Below, piece by piece: positions 53,756 to 62,142 of a DNA stretch of 64,000 bases. This DNA comes from Nitrospiraceae bacterium (GTDB lineage Bacteria; Nitrospirota; Nitrospiria; Nitrospirales; UBA8639): NCBI GenBank assembly GCA_020632595.1, contig JACKFF010000001.1, positions 372,001 to 436,000 on the forward strand. Reading direction: 5' to 3'. Positions within the stretch are counted from its first letter, which is position 1, and each line of letters opens with the position of its first letter. Under the pieces are notes generated by a model. The model worked only from the letters and a program-made list of their open reading frames with translations, did no database searches and was not told where the DNA came from. Both the position numbers and the translations under genes were made by a program.

Positions 53756-54808
53756 ATGACACCTCTTTTCCAAAAAATCAGACTCATCGCGGTTTTTCTC
53801 TTCCTGACCCATATCGGCATGGGCAGCCCCTCAAGTCAGGCTGGAGAAGCACATGACCTTCTCGCTCAGGCCTTTTCGTCTTATGAACACCAACAATGGA
53901 CTGCAGCAATTGCCCCCTTGGAGCGCGCGCTGAACTTATACCCGGGATACGCCGAGGCCCACCATCTGTTGGGATTAATTCTCAATAATCTTGATCAGCC
54001 TGCTAAGGCCATTATGGAGTTGCAACGGGCGGTGGAGGCCTATCCCCAATTTGCTCAAGCCTATGTGGATCTCGGTTCCATTTACCAGCAAGAATCCCAA
54101 TTCTCAAAAGCCGAGCAAGCATTCAATCTTGCCTTAAAGGCGTATCCCAAGTTTGCAGAGGCCCGCATCGCCTTGGCAGCTTTTTATGATCAACAACAAC
54201 AGGCGCAGCAGGCCATCAAGGCCCATCAGGCCGTCTTGGAACTCGAGCCTCATCGCGTCGATTCCTTATACGGCATCGCGTTTTGGCTGGCCCAGGAACA
54301 AAAGCCTGATGAAGCCCAACAGTACGTCGACCAACTGGTCTCCCTTCATCCCACGTATGTAAATGGATGGTTAATGGCCGGATCGCTCGCTCAACAATCC
54401 GATCACGTGGACAACGCCATTCAGGCCTACCAACATGCCGTCAAATTAAACCATGATTTAGTCAGCGCCTATTTCAACTTAGGCATCCTTTACCAGCAAA
54501 AGGAAGCCTTCAAGGAAGCGGCGCAAGCGTTTGAACAGGTCACGAAACTCAATCCCAACAATTCAGAGGCACACGTCAATCTGGGAGTCGTCTATACAGC
54601 TTTATCAAAAATTGATCAAGCAGAGAAGGAATATCAAACAGCCCTCTCTTTGAATGATCAGTTGGCCGAAGCCCATTATAACCTTGGCATGTTGTATGAG
54701 TTTCATCGCAATGCTCCCCAAAAGGCTCTCAAACACTACGAAGAATTCTTGAAGCTCGGGGGACAGGACGAACGAATTCAAACATTATTACAACGGAGCA
54801 AATCGTGA
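53756..54808 (+). CDS. Exported TPR-repeat protein of the TonB locus
   Basis: The 350-residue protein has a signal peptide (about 1-30, ending GSPSSQAGEA) and about nine tetratricopeptide repeats (for example HHLLGLILNNLDQPAKAIMEL, NSEAHVNLGVVYTALSKIDQ). It probably acts in the periplasm as a scaffold. It ends with a stop overlapping the GTG of the TonB gene (GTGA), so it is coupled to it. TPR proteins accompany several Exb/TonB clusters. Confidence 0.88.
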   Translation: MTPLFQKIRLIAVFLFLTHIGMGSPSSQAGEAHDLLAQAFSSYEHQQWTAAIAPLERALNLYPGYAEAHHLLGLILNNLDQPAKAIMELQRAVEAYPQFAQAYVDLGSIYQQESQFSKAEQAFNLALKAYPKFAEARIALAAFYDQQQQAQQAIKAHQAVLELEPHRVDSLYGIAFWLAQEQKPDEAQQYVDQLVSLHPTYVNGWLMAGSLAQQSDHVDNAIQAYQHAVKLNHDLVSAYFNLGILYQQKEAFKEAAQAFEQVTKLNPNNSEAHVNLGVVYTALSKIDQAEKEYQTALSLNDQLAEAHYNLGMLYEFHRNAPQKALKHYEEFLKLGGQDERIQTLLQRSKS

Positions 54809-55698
54809 ACTCCACGTTTGAAGAATCCTCTTCCCATGTGAACAATCGGATTTTTCTCCTGAGCGCCCTGGGCAGCGCCATTCTTCATGCGGCAATTCTT
54901 GCAGCCCTGGCCTATATTCCAAGTCCTCCCACATTCAAGGACCCCACGCCAACGGTTCAGGTAACTTTGGTTCCGGCTCTCCAAGAGATCAGTCCCACCC
55001 CACAACCGATCACGAAACCCCTCACGCCAACCAAACCGGATTTTGCGCAGCCAACACCACCGTCCCCTCAGACACAGCCTACGCCGTCCATGCCGGCGCC
55101 ACCGATGCGAGCATCCATCAAACAGACCCCATCCAAACCTCTGGCTCCGCCGCCGCCTCTTCCTCAGGCACAACCAATGCTCAAAGACACGCGAACAGAG
55201 CAGGCCATGAAGAGTCGCCAAATGATGAAAATGGCAGTGCCTTCTCAACACCAGCAAAGGCCTCCGCTTGCAACAGCACCACCGCAGCAGGAACAACCCA
55301 CTGCCAGAACCCCCTTACCCATGAACAATCGCAAACAAAGAGCCCAACACACACTGCCGCCACCGCCAAGCCCGGCGGCTCGCCCCGCATTAAAAACTCC
55401 GCCACCAATGGCGGCCGGGTCCTCAACTTCAAAACCGAAAATCGTGGCCTCATCCAAGCCATTGTATCCCCGTGTGGCGCGGGAGTCTGGTTGGGAAGGC
55501 ACGGTAATTGTCCGAACATTGATTACCGCCGATGGCGCTCCCAGCCAGGTAGAAATTCGAAAGAGCTGCGGTCATGAAGCCTTAGATCTGGCTGCGCAAG
55601 AAGCCATTAAAAACTGGAAATTTCTGCCAGCGAAAGACGGGAACATCCCCATCGCCAAATGGGTCGACATCCCGATTAAATTTGACCTGAACAGTTAA
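54805..55698 (+). CDS. tonB: TonB protein
   Basis: The 297-residue protein has one N-terminal transmembrane helix (about residues 17-37), a Pro-rich periplasmic spacer (about 45-210) and a C-terminal TonB domain (PLYPRVARESGWEGTVIVR, ITADGAPSQVEIRKS, NWKFLPAKDGNIPIAKW). The spacer is unusually rich in Pro, Gln, Thr and Ala. It is preceded by the TPR gene with a 4-base overlap and followed by exbB after 27 bp. TonB transmits proton-motive energy from ExbB/ExbD to the outer-membrane receptor. Confidence 0.93.
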   Translation: MNSTFEESSSHVNNRIFLLSALGSAILHAAILAALAYIPSPPTFKDPTPTVQVTLVPALQEISPTPQPITKPLTPTKPDFAQPTPPSPQTQPTPSMPAPPMRASIKQTPSKPLAPPPPLPQAQPMLKDTRTEQAMKSRQMMKMAVPSQHQQRPPLATAPPQQEQPTARTPLPMNNRKQRAQHTLPPPPSPAARPALKTPPPMAAGSSTSKPKIVASSKPLYPRVARESGWEGTVIVRTLITADGAPSQVEIRKSCGHEALDLAAQEAIKNWKFLPAKDGNIPIAKWVDIPIKFDLNS

Positions 55699-55725
55699 GC
55701 CACGCAAGAAGAAGGGAACCTCGGC

Positions 55726-56313
55726 ATGATTCAATTACTCATGGGTGGCGGATGGATGATGATCCCCATCCTAGGCTGCTCATTGTTAGCGCTGACCATC
55801 AGCATCGAACGGGGATTCCAATTCCGCTCGTTGCGCTTTAGCCGCTTGGCGGACCGGATGATCAAACTGGTCGAACAGGGAAAATGGACCGATGCGCTGG
55901 CCTTGGCTGAACAGCGTCAGAGCCCCACACTCCGCGTGCTTGCGGCAGGGATATTCCATCGAGACCAACAGCCTGACAAAGCCATGGAGGCCACGGGAAT
56001 CGCCGAAATATCTCGTTTAAAACGCGGGTTACCCGTCCTGGATACGGTCATTACGTTGGGACCCTTACTGGGCCTGCTAGGGACCATCATTGGAATGATT
56101 GATTCATTCGGCATCATGTCCAAAACAGGCCTCGGCAATCCCCACGCGGTCACAGGGGGAGTGGCTGAAGCACTCATTTGCACGGCGGCAGGAATCGGGG
56201 TTGCCGTCATTACGCTCATTCCTTACAACTTTTTTCTTTCCCTGGTCGAACGTGAAACCGAGCGTATTGAACAATATGCCACAAAACTCCAGTCGTTCCT
56301 GGGGCATTCCTAA
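55726..56313 (+). CDS. exbB: ExbB/MotA/TolQ-family proton channel subunit
   Basis: The 195-residue protein has three membrane helices and the family core LDTVITLGPLLGLLGTIIGMIDSF, GVAEALICTAAGIGVAVITLIPYNFF. The ATG is preceded by AAGAAGGGAA. ExbB and ExbD together power TonB. Here exbD is 4.5 kb away, after the amidohydrolase, a CSWxC gene and the receptor. TolQ is a related alternative, but the TonB context favours ExbB. Confidence 0.93.
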   Translation: MIQLLMGGGWMMIPILGCSLLALTISIERGFQFRSLRFSRLADRMIKLVEQGKWTDALALAEQRQSPTLRVLAAGIFHRDQQPDKAMEATGIAEISRLKRGLPVLDTVITLGPLLGLLGTIIGMIDSFGIMSKTGLGNPHAVTGGVAEALICTAAGIGVAVITLIPYNFFLSLVERETERIEQYATKLQSFLGHS

Positions 56314-56339
56314 CTCTCCCGTTCAGAAGACGTGCGGTC

Positions 56340-57908
56340 ATGAAAAACCCAGGACACCAACGCAGCAGGATCCCGGGCGGCCATCCGAAAGTTCACTCAA
56401 ACTCAATTTTCATGTCTGAAACCAACCGAGGGACAACCATTGAGCCTGAAAGACAATGGGACCTGAAGAAACAGGTGACTCATGCCATGTTGTACATGAC
56501 CACCCTGTTCCTCATGGTTGGACCAGGATTGGTGGGATGCCGCACGACCACTCACCCGCCACCAACTCCAAGTTTCGAACCAGTACCCAACGGGAATACG
56601 GCCAGGACCTATGCATTTATCAATGGGCAATGGTTTGATGGGCAAGGCTTTAGTCGGGACACATGGTATGCCGTGCAGGGCTCACTCACCCGCGTACGAC
56701 CCGAGTCCGTTGAACAGACCATCGATCTGAAAGACGGTTTTGTCGTACCGCCGTTTGGTGAAGCCCACACCCATAATGTCGAAGGCGCATGGAACATCGA
56801 CCAGGTCATCAATCATTATGTGCGGGATGGTATTTTTTATGTGAAAAATCCCAATGACATTTCTGAATTTGTGGAACAAATCCGCGGTACACTCAACACC
56901 CCAACGACCATTGATGTCGTCTTTGCTCATGCCGGCCTCACCGGGCCTAATGGCCATCCCATCGTTCTTTACGAAAACATGCTTCGCACTCATCGATATG
57001 AACCGGTCATTGGTAAACGTGAAAAAGGTTGGTTCAACGGTCGGGCCTACTTCTCTATCTCTTCACTAAAGAATTTCGAAGAGCAGTGGCCGACGATCAT
57101 GGCCACCAAGCCGGATTTCCTGAAGCTGTATCTTGCCGATTCAGAACATTTCGGAACCGAACCCCATCCCGTTCGGCATGGGTTTCGGAAAGGGCTGGAT
57201 CCTCAGCTTATCAGCCCGATTGTCGCACATGCGCATCAGCAAGGCTTACGAGTTTCCGCACACATTGAAACAGCCGCTGACTTTCGGACAGCCATCCAGG
57301 GACAGGTCGATGAGATCGCCCATCTTCCCGGGTGGTATCTCCCTTCACCCGCTCAACGATCAGCCGTCCTGTTAACTCAAAAGGATGCCCAACTAGCCGC
57401 CGCACACCGGACCGTGATCATCACGACGACTGTCGCAGAGCACTTTCATCCGCCAGGACACCATCAGTCTGATTCGAAGGCACATCCCCACTCGCCTGCG
57501 CATACCACTGACCACAAAGGGCAAGCAGCGGAAAATATCCGTGAGGTTGCCCGTGCAATTCAGACGGAAAATCTCAGGTTACTGCAGCAAGCGGGGGTCC
57601 CCATTGCCATCGGAAGCGATCATGCGGAAACGGCCCTGGCGGAAGCCCTGCACCTTCATCAAATGGGGATATTTGACAACCTGACCTTACTGAAAATGTG
57701 GAGTGAGACCACCCCTCGGACGATCTTCCCCTCAAGGAAAATTGGACGATTAGACGAGGGATATGAAGCCAGCTTTCTTGTCTTACAGGGCAATCCGCTT
57801 GAGGACTTCACACAGGTTCGAAACATTATGTTTCGTCTCAAGCAAGGTTCCCCTCTTTCATGGAGCGCACCTCAGAATGCAGATGACACAGGCAAACATG
57901 CGCATTAA
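56340..57908 (+). CDS. Amidohydrolase-superfamily lipoprotein with His-rich loop
   Basis: The product is up to 522 residues. A hydrophobic run ends in the lipobox LVGC, with Cys67 as the predicted lipidated residue if ATG 56340 is used; ATGs at residues 25 and 50 could be the true start. Residues 143-145 (HTH in FGEAHTHN) are the amidohydrolase metal ligands, with the later SAHIETA and IGSDHAETAL blocks. A His-rich insertion (HPPGHHQSDSKAHPHSPAH, then TTDHKG) lies in the barrel. No catalytic substrate is predicted. Periplasmic or outer-leaflet location is inferred. Confidence 0.8.
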   Translation: MKNPGHQRSRIPGGHPKVHSNSIFMSETNRGTTIEPERQWDLKKQVTHAMLYMTTLFLMVGPGLVGCRTTTHPPPTPSFEPVPNGNTARTYAFINGQWFDGQGFSRDTWYAVQGSLTRVRPESVEQTIDLKDGFVVPPFGEAHTHNVEGAWNIDQVINHYVRDGIFYVKNPNDISEFVEQIRGTLNTPTTIDVVFAHAGLTGPNGHPIVLYENMLRTHRYEPVIGKREKGWFNGRAYFSISSLKNFEEQWPTIMATKPDFLKLYLADSEHFGTEPHPVRHGFRKGLDPQLISPIVAHAHQQGLRVSAHIETAADFRTAIQGQVDEIAHLPGWYLPSPAQRSAVLLTQKDAQLAAAHRTVIITTTVAEHFHPPGHHQSDSKAHPHSPAHTTDHKGQAAENIREVARAIQTENLRLLQQAGVPIAIGSDHAETALAEALHLHQMGIFDNLTLLKMWSETTPRTIFPSRKIGRLDEGYEASFLVLQGNPLEDFTQVRNIMFRLKQGSPLSWSAPQNADDTGKHAH

Positions 57909-57968
57909 CCTGCGAGTCGTTCTGAGATAACCGGGATTTTTTAAGGCACCAGACATACCAGCTTTCAC

Positions 57969-58313
57969 ATGCCTAACAAGCCATCGAGCCTTTCCATAAT
58001 GCCGCGTCAACTTAAACTGCCCTCCATCATCTTGGCAGTGGTGTATCTCGCGCTGGTGAGCATAGCCACATATTGCGTGGCATCTCATGAGATCCAACAT
58101 TCTCCAATCACTCATCATTCCAAAAACGCCAGTTCCCATTCCTCGCTCTGCTCATGGGCCTGTCAGGTCAGTTCGAAGGCGAACTCGGCCGACACAACCC
58201 ACACGGCACTTCTTACCCTCACCCTCTTCATTGTCGGAGTCGTCTATCTCTGTTTCGTCATCCCCACGCAGGCGACCCTGAATCCCACTCTCGCTCGGGG
58301 CCCTCCCATTTAA
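57969..58313 (+). CDS. Small His-rich CSWxC protein (paralog 2)
   Basis: The 114-residue protein has an N-terminal hydrophobic segment (about 18-38), His40, His44, His49-50, His57, then CSWAC at residues 61-65, a second hydrophobic segment (about 78-98), and an ARGPPI end. This is the same layout as paralogs 1, 3 and 4. A start at residue 11 (ATG 57999) is possible. It lies 60 bp after the amidohydrolase and about 106 bp before the receptor. Confidence 0.65.
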   Translation: MPNKPSSLSIMPRQLKLPSIILAVVYLALVSIATYCVASHEIQHSPITHHSKNASSHSSLCSWACQVSSKANSADTTHTALLTLTLFIVGVVYLCFVIPTQATLNPTLARGPPI

Positions 58314-58419
58314 CCAAAGTCCCGCGTTTCACAACCAATCCATAATTTTTCTCCATCAGGGCTAAGGCTTTGTTTGCTCTGATCATGATTCATAGGTTCC
58401 GGAAAGGATTTATGCACCG

Positions 58420-60642
58420 ATGAACAACCACAAATGTATGATATTTCCTTATGTAATCATAAGCGTGATGATTTTTACGTTGACGGGGGTTTTTCTGATC
58501 CAACCTCCATTCAGCAGGGCTGACGAGCAAATTGAAACACTGCCGACACTCACCGTGGAAGGAACACGGATTGAAAACATCGATGCGGTCAAGGAAGAAC
58601 TGGCTCGTCGGCCTGCCAGCACCATCCTGATCCCCGAAAAGGAAATCAAGGAATCCCGTGCGTTTAATTTAACCGACGTCCTTCAATTTGCCCCGGGCGT
58701 GCGATTCCAATCCCGGTTCGGTGCCGACGAGGGACAATTCCAGATCCGGGGGACCTCCCTCAGGAACAACTTTCACCATCGTGGAATCAACATTCTCATC
58801 AACGGGATTTATTTCGGCGATGCGGACGGGTTCTCCGATTTCGAATCCATCGACTTGATGGCCTATGAACGTATCGAGGTGTATAAAGGGTCCAACGCCC
58901 TCCGGTATGGAGCCAATACCCTGGGAGGAGCCATCAACTTTGTACCCCGGACGGGCTACAACGCCTCCCTCTTCCAAACACGTGGATTGGCCGGGAGTTT
59001 CGGCCTCTATTCAGGACAAGTCTCCAGCGGCCAGGTGACCAAACCATTTAAGGTGGGCACCATGGACACCACAGCCGATTACTATATCAGCGCTTCGGGG
59101 AATCATCAGGACGGCTTCCAGGATAACAGCCAGCAGGCACGCGGACGGTTAAATGCCAATTTCGGATTTCAGATCGGTGATCACCAGGAAGTGCGCGCCT
59201 ATATCCTGGGAGCGGAGGTGTCAGAAGCACTTCCAGGATCGATCACCCAGGAGCAATTGGATTCCAATCGAAGACAGGCGAACACCTTGGGGGGAATCAG
59301 TCCGTTCTCCTGCGGTCCAAACGAGCCCTGTAAATGGGGGCGGTACTATAGTTATATCCGGGTCGGGGCCGCGTATCGCAATGAATTCGCTGCCCACCAG
59401 TTTTTTGAAATTATCCCCTATTATTCCTACCAGTATCTGGATCATCCTATTTTTCAAACGATCGTCCAGGACAACTATAATGTGGGAGGGGAAATTCGAT
59501 ACGTCAATTCACATCCTATTTTCGGGCATGCAAACAAGTTCCTTATTGGCAATCAGCCACGATACGGGGACACGAATCAACGGCGTTTTGTCAACAATTT
59601 AGGCAAACGGGGAAATCAGACCCAAAATCTCACGTTGGAGACGACCAATCTCAGCACCTACCTGGAAGACCAATTCAATGTAACCGATGATTTCCTTGTC
59701 ATTGCAGGCGGACGATGGGAATACGGGATCCGGCAGGGCAGAAATCAACTCTACAGCCCCTTTACGGGAAATTTAAATACCAGCGATACCGGTGTACGTC
59801 ATTTTAATGCTCTCATCCCCAAGATGGGGCTCGTGTACCAAACCACCCCGACCTCACAAATTTACGGAAACGTCAGCCGCGGCTACGAACCTCCCGTCAA
59901 TGTCGAATTGACCTCATCGATCAACCCCGACGGCTCAGTCCCCACAAGCCCCTTCATCAACCTGGATGCCCAACGGGCCTGGCAGTTTGAAATCGGGACC
60001 CGAGGCAGCACGGCGGATAACCGCTATACCTGGGACCTCACCTTCTATAACCTGGAAATGCAAAAGGAAATCCTGACATTTAATGTTAATAACCAACCCA
60101 CCTATCAAAATGCCAAAGGAACGCGACACACAGGAATTGAAGCAGGAGGCAGCATGGTGGTGGCCAACGGACTGCTGGCTCAGGGTCCCAAAAACCAAAG
60201 CGATACGATCACCGTTCGAACCGCCTATACGTGGTCGTTATTTAAATTCACAGATGACGTGTACGGCGGAGGAGAAAATGGAACTCAAAAGTTCTTGGTG
60301 GCCAAGGACGGCAATCGGGTTCCCGGCGCGCCCGAGCACCAACTTGCCGGGGAAATACGTTATGACCATCCGGTGGGATTTTTTATCGCGCCGAATTTTG
60401 AATGGATCATCGCTGGATATTACGTGGACAGCTTGAACACTGCCAAGAACTCGGCTTATTTCATCGTCAATCTGAAGGCAGGCTATAATTACAGTAAGAA
60501 CCTGTCAATTTTCGCAGAGGGACGAAACCTGTCCAATCAAACCTATGCGGGTGCTGTCGTCGTCAATGACAGTCTGGGCCGGTATTTCAACCCCGGTCAG
60601 GGGATCAGCGGGTTCGGGGGAATCGAATGGAAATTCAATTAA
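58420..60642 (+). CDS. TonB-dependent outer-membrane receptor (FecA-like)
   Basis: The 740-residue protein has a signal peptide (about 1-35), a TonB-box-like segment (IETLPTLTVEGTR), a plug domain (LTDVLQFAPGVRFQSR, FQIRGTSLRNN, ERIEVYKGSNALRYGANTLGGAINF) and a 22-strand barrel ending GGIEWKFN. There is no STN signalling domain. The ligand cannot be read from sequence; similarity to Fe-dicitrate and other metal-chelate receptors is from general knowledge. ATG 58420 has AAAGGAT upstream. It is the only receptor in the window. Confidence 0.92.
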   Translation: MNNHKCMIFPYVIISVMIFTLTGVFLIQPPFSRADEQIETLPTLTVEGTRIENIDAVKEELARRPASTILIPEKEIKESRAFNLTDVLQFAPGVRFQSRFGADEGQFQIRGTSLRNNFHHRGINILINGIYFGDADGFSDFESIDLMAYERIEVYKGSNALRYGANTLGGAINFVPRTGYNASLFQTRGLAGSFGLYSGQVSSGQVTKPFKVGTMDTTADYYISASGNHQDGFQDNSQQARGRLNANFGFQIGDHQEVRAYILGAEVSEALPGSITQEQLDSNRRQANTLGGISPFSCGPNEPCKWGRYYSYIRVGAAYRNEFAAHQFFEIIPYYSYQYLDHPIFQTIVQDNYNVGGEIRYVNSHPIFGHANKFLIGNQPRYGDTNQRRFVNNLGKRGNQTQNLTLETTNLSTYLEDQFNVTDDFLVIAGGRWEYGIRQGRNQLYSPFTGNLNTSDTGVRHFNALIPKMGLVYQTTPTSQIYGNVSRGYEPPVNVELTSSINPDGSVPTSPFINLDAQRAWQFEIGTRGSTADNRYTWDLTFYNLEMQKEILTFNVNNQPTYQNAKGTRHTGIEAGGSMVVANGLLAQGPKNQSDTITVRTAYTWSLFKFTDDVYGGGENGTQKFLVAKDGNRVPGAPEHQLAGEIRYDHPVGFFIAPNFEWIIAGYYVDSLNTAKNSAYFIVNLKAGYNYSKNLSIFAEGRNLSNQTYAGAVVVNDSLGRYFNPGQGISGFGGIEWKFN

Positions 60643-60681
60643 TCGATTCATTCTAGACACCATCCTGCATGTATAGGGAAT

Positions 60682-60728
60682 ATTGAGGTTGTCACACCTA
60701 GTTCGTTATTCTAGGTGTGACGCTCAAT
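60682..60728 (+). repeat. Long inverted repeat after the receptor gene
   Basis: ATTGAG (60682-60687) and GTCACACCTAG (60691-60701) pair with CTAGGTGTGAC (60711-60721) and CTCAAT (60723-60728), leaving a 9-base loop (60702-60710) and one asymmetric bulge (GTT against G). That is 17 base pairs in all. It lies 40 bases past the receptor stop and 90 before exbD. No T-run follows, so it may be a transcript-stabilising hairpin or a terminator without U-tract. Confidence 0.75.
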
Positions 60729-60817
60729 AGGTCCACAACTGAAGGTAAGATGTTTTTTTTAATTTCCAATTCACCCTACTAACCTGTTCAGTACAACGAA
60801 CCGGCATTGAGATTTTC

Positions 60818-61228
60818 ATGAGACTATCTGCCACCACAAAGAAGAAAGCCCGCATCGAAATCATTCCGATGATTGACACGATGTTCTTTCTCCTGGTGTT
60901 TTTTATGATCGCGACACTATCCATGACCATTCAACATGGGATGCCGGTGAATTTACCGACGGCCGACTCGGCAACGGATAAAGTTCCCGATCAAATTTCC
61001 CTCACACTGACCCATGAAGGAACGCTGTACTATAATAAGGACCGCATTGAACTTTCGGAACTGGAAATACGGCTGACAAGCCTTCGGCAAACCGACTCGG
61101 ACCCCTCGGTCGTCATAAACGCCGATGAACAAGTTCCCCATGGCCAGGTCATCAAGGTGATGGATATCATTCGATTGGCCGGCATTCCCAACATGGCAAT
61201 TGCCACAAAACCTAACTCGGAACCTTAA
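60818..61228 (+). CDS. exbD: ExbD/TolR-family proton channel subunit
   Basis: The 136-residue protein has a short cytoplasmic N-terminus (RLSATTKKKARIEIIPMIDT), one transmembrane helix carrying the conserved Asp (PMIDTMFFLLVFFMIATL), and a periplasmic domain with ISLTLTHEGTLYYNKDRIEL. It belongs with the exbB at 55726 although separated from it. The next small gene begins after 13 bp. Confidence 0.92.
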   Translation: MRLSATTKKKARIEIIPMIDTMFFLLVFFMIATLSMTIQHGMPVNLPTADSATDKVPDQISLTLTHEGTLYYNKDRIELSELEIRLTSLRQTDSDPSVVINADEQVPHGQVIKVMDIIRLAGIPNMAIATKPNSEP

Positions 61229-61241
61229 ACGCCCGGACCCC

Positions 61242-61604
61242 ATGAAGCACCCCTCATCAATCCCCCTCACCAATCTATACTCTCGATTGGCACCTGGCCT
61301 GATCGTGCTGTTGATTGGATTACACGTCGTGCTCCTGGGTGCGGGAGCCTTCTGTTCTTCAAGGTCCCTTGATTCCAATCCCACCCATCACTCCCACCCC
61401 GCCGAATCTTTCTCTCTTCTTTGCTCATGGGCCTGTCATGTCGCCCAAATTGCCTCAGGCGCCGGATCGATTACTCAATGGGCAGCACCATTTCTTCCCA
61501 TTTTTCTCTGGTCTCTGACACCGGCATTCAGCTTTCCTCGAACCTTCCCCGTATACATCTTCTCTCCTCGCGGCCCGCCCGTTCGTTTGTGGCTTCATGG
61601 ATAG
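61242..61604 (+). CDS. Small His-rich CSWxC protein (paralog 3)
   Basis: From ATG 61242 the protein has 120 residues: a hydrophobic segment (about 17-36), His49-50, His52, CSWAC at 61-65, a second hydrophobic/Trp-containing stretch and an SPRGPPV sequence near the C-terminus. A further Cys lies at residue 38. An upstream TTG at 61200 overlaps exbD's end and is less likely. It starts 13 bp after exbD, so it is probably co-transcribed with it. Confidence 0.65.
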   Translation: MKHPSSIPLTNLYSRLAPGLIVLLIGLHVVLLGAGAFCSSRSLDSNPTHHSHPAESFSLLCSWACHVAQIASGAGSITQWAAPFLPIFLWSLTPAFSFPRTFPVYIFSPRGPPVRLWLHG

Positions 61605-61817
61605 ATTGGGACTCTCAACCAGTCCATCCTTGAACACATACCGTAAGAGCGGCGTTTCGCCGTGAGCAATATGGTTGATGGTGGAATGATCTCCATTCCC
61701 CATTGATTCACTGTCTGGCGCTCCAGAAGAAACCACGCTCAACCCGATTGAAACCATTTCGTGCCGGACTCCTCTGTCAACAACCGGACACGATCACATA
61801 ATGTTAATCGTATGACA

Positions 61818-61831
61818 CAGCATATATGCTG
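61818..61831. promoter_or_regulatory. 14-bp perfect palindrome upstream of the HTH gene
   Basis: CAGCATATATGCTG is a perfect inverted repeat ending three bases before the AAGGAG ribosome site of the HTH gene. It is a plausible operator for autoregulation or an adjacent regulator. The rest of the 240-base gap from 61605 shows no gene. Confidence 0.45.
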
Positions 61832-61845
61832 CGGAAGGAGAACCC

Positions 61846-62052
61846 ATGGACAAACAACTCTTGCGTGTTGGTGAAGCCGCTCAAACCTTAAATGTCAGCC
61901 GATGGACTATTTACCGATGGGTTGAAGAGGATCGCCTGAAGGCGACCAAAATCGGAAAAGGCAGCTTACGAATATTTCGGGACTCCATTGATGCGTTGAT
62001 TCAACAAAATCGAAAAGACCATTGGGAATTTGCAATCACAGAATGCCAATGA
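61846..62052 (+). CDS. Small helix-turn-helix (excisionase-like) DNA-binding protein
   Basis: The 68-residue protein is an HTH_17/MerR-type domain: LLRVGEAAQTLNVSRWTIYRW, then EEDRLKATKIGKGSLRIFRDS. The ATG is preceded by AAGGAG six bases away. Such domains occur as excisionases and as regulators. No integrase or attachment site is seen here, so local regulation of the neighbouring small proteins or receptor is the more likely reading. Confidence 0.85.
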   Translation: MDKQLLRVGEAAQTLNVSRWTIYRWVEEDRLKATKIGKGSLRIFRDSIDALIQQNRKDHWEFAITECQ

Positions 62053-62142
62053 GCATGGAGTGAAATGTTGCATCGATGAGTACCCGTCCGTAGACACCCC
62101 GCATATGAAGAGCTAGCCTGACGGGAAAGGTCATCGACATTT

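Noticed and set aside
58314..58419. Possible Fur box before the receptor (TGATCATGATTCAT)
   Set aside because: Only partial similarity to the GATAATGATTATC pattern and no second half-site; too weak to report.
61200..61241. Extended TTG start for CSWxC paralog 3
   Set aside because: The extension would overlap exbD's 3' end by 29 bases and has no ribosome site; ATG 61242 fits the other paralogs' length.
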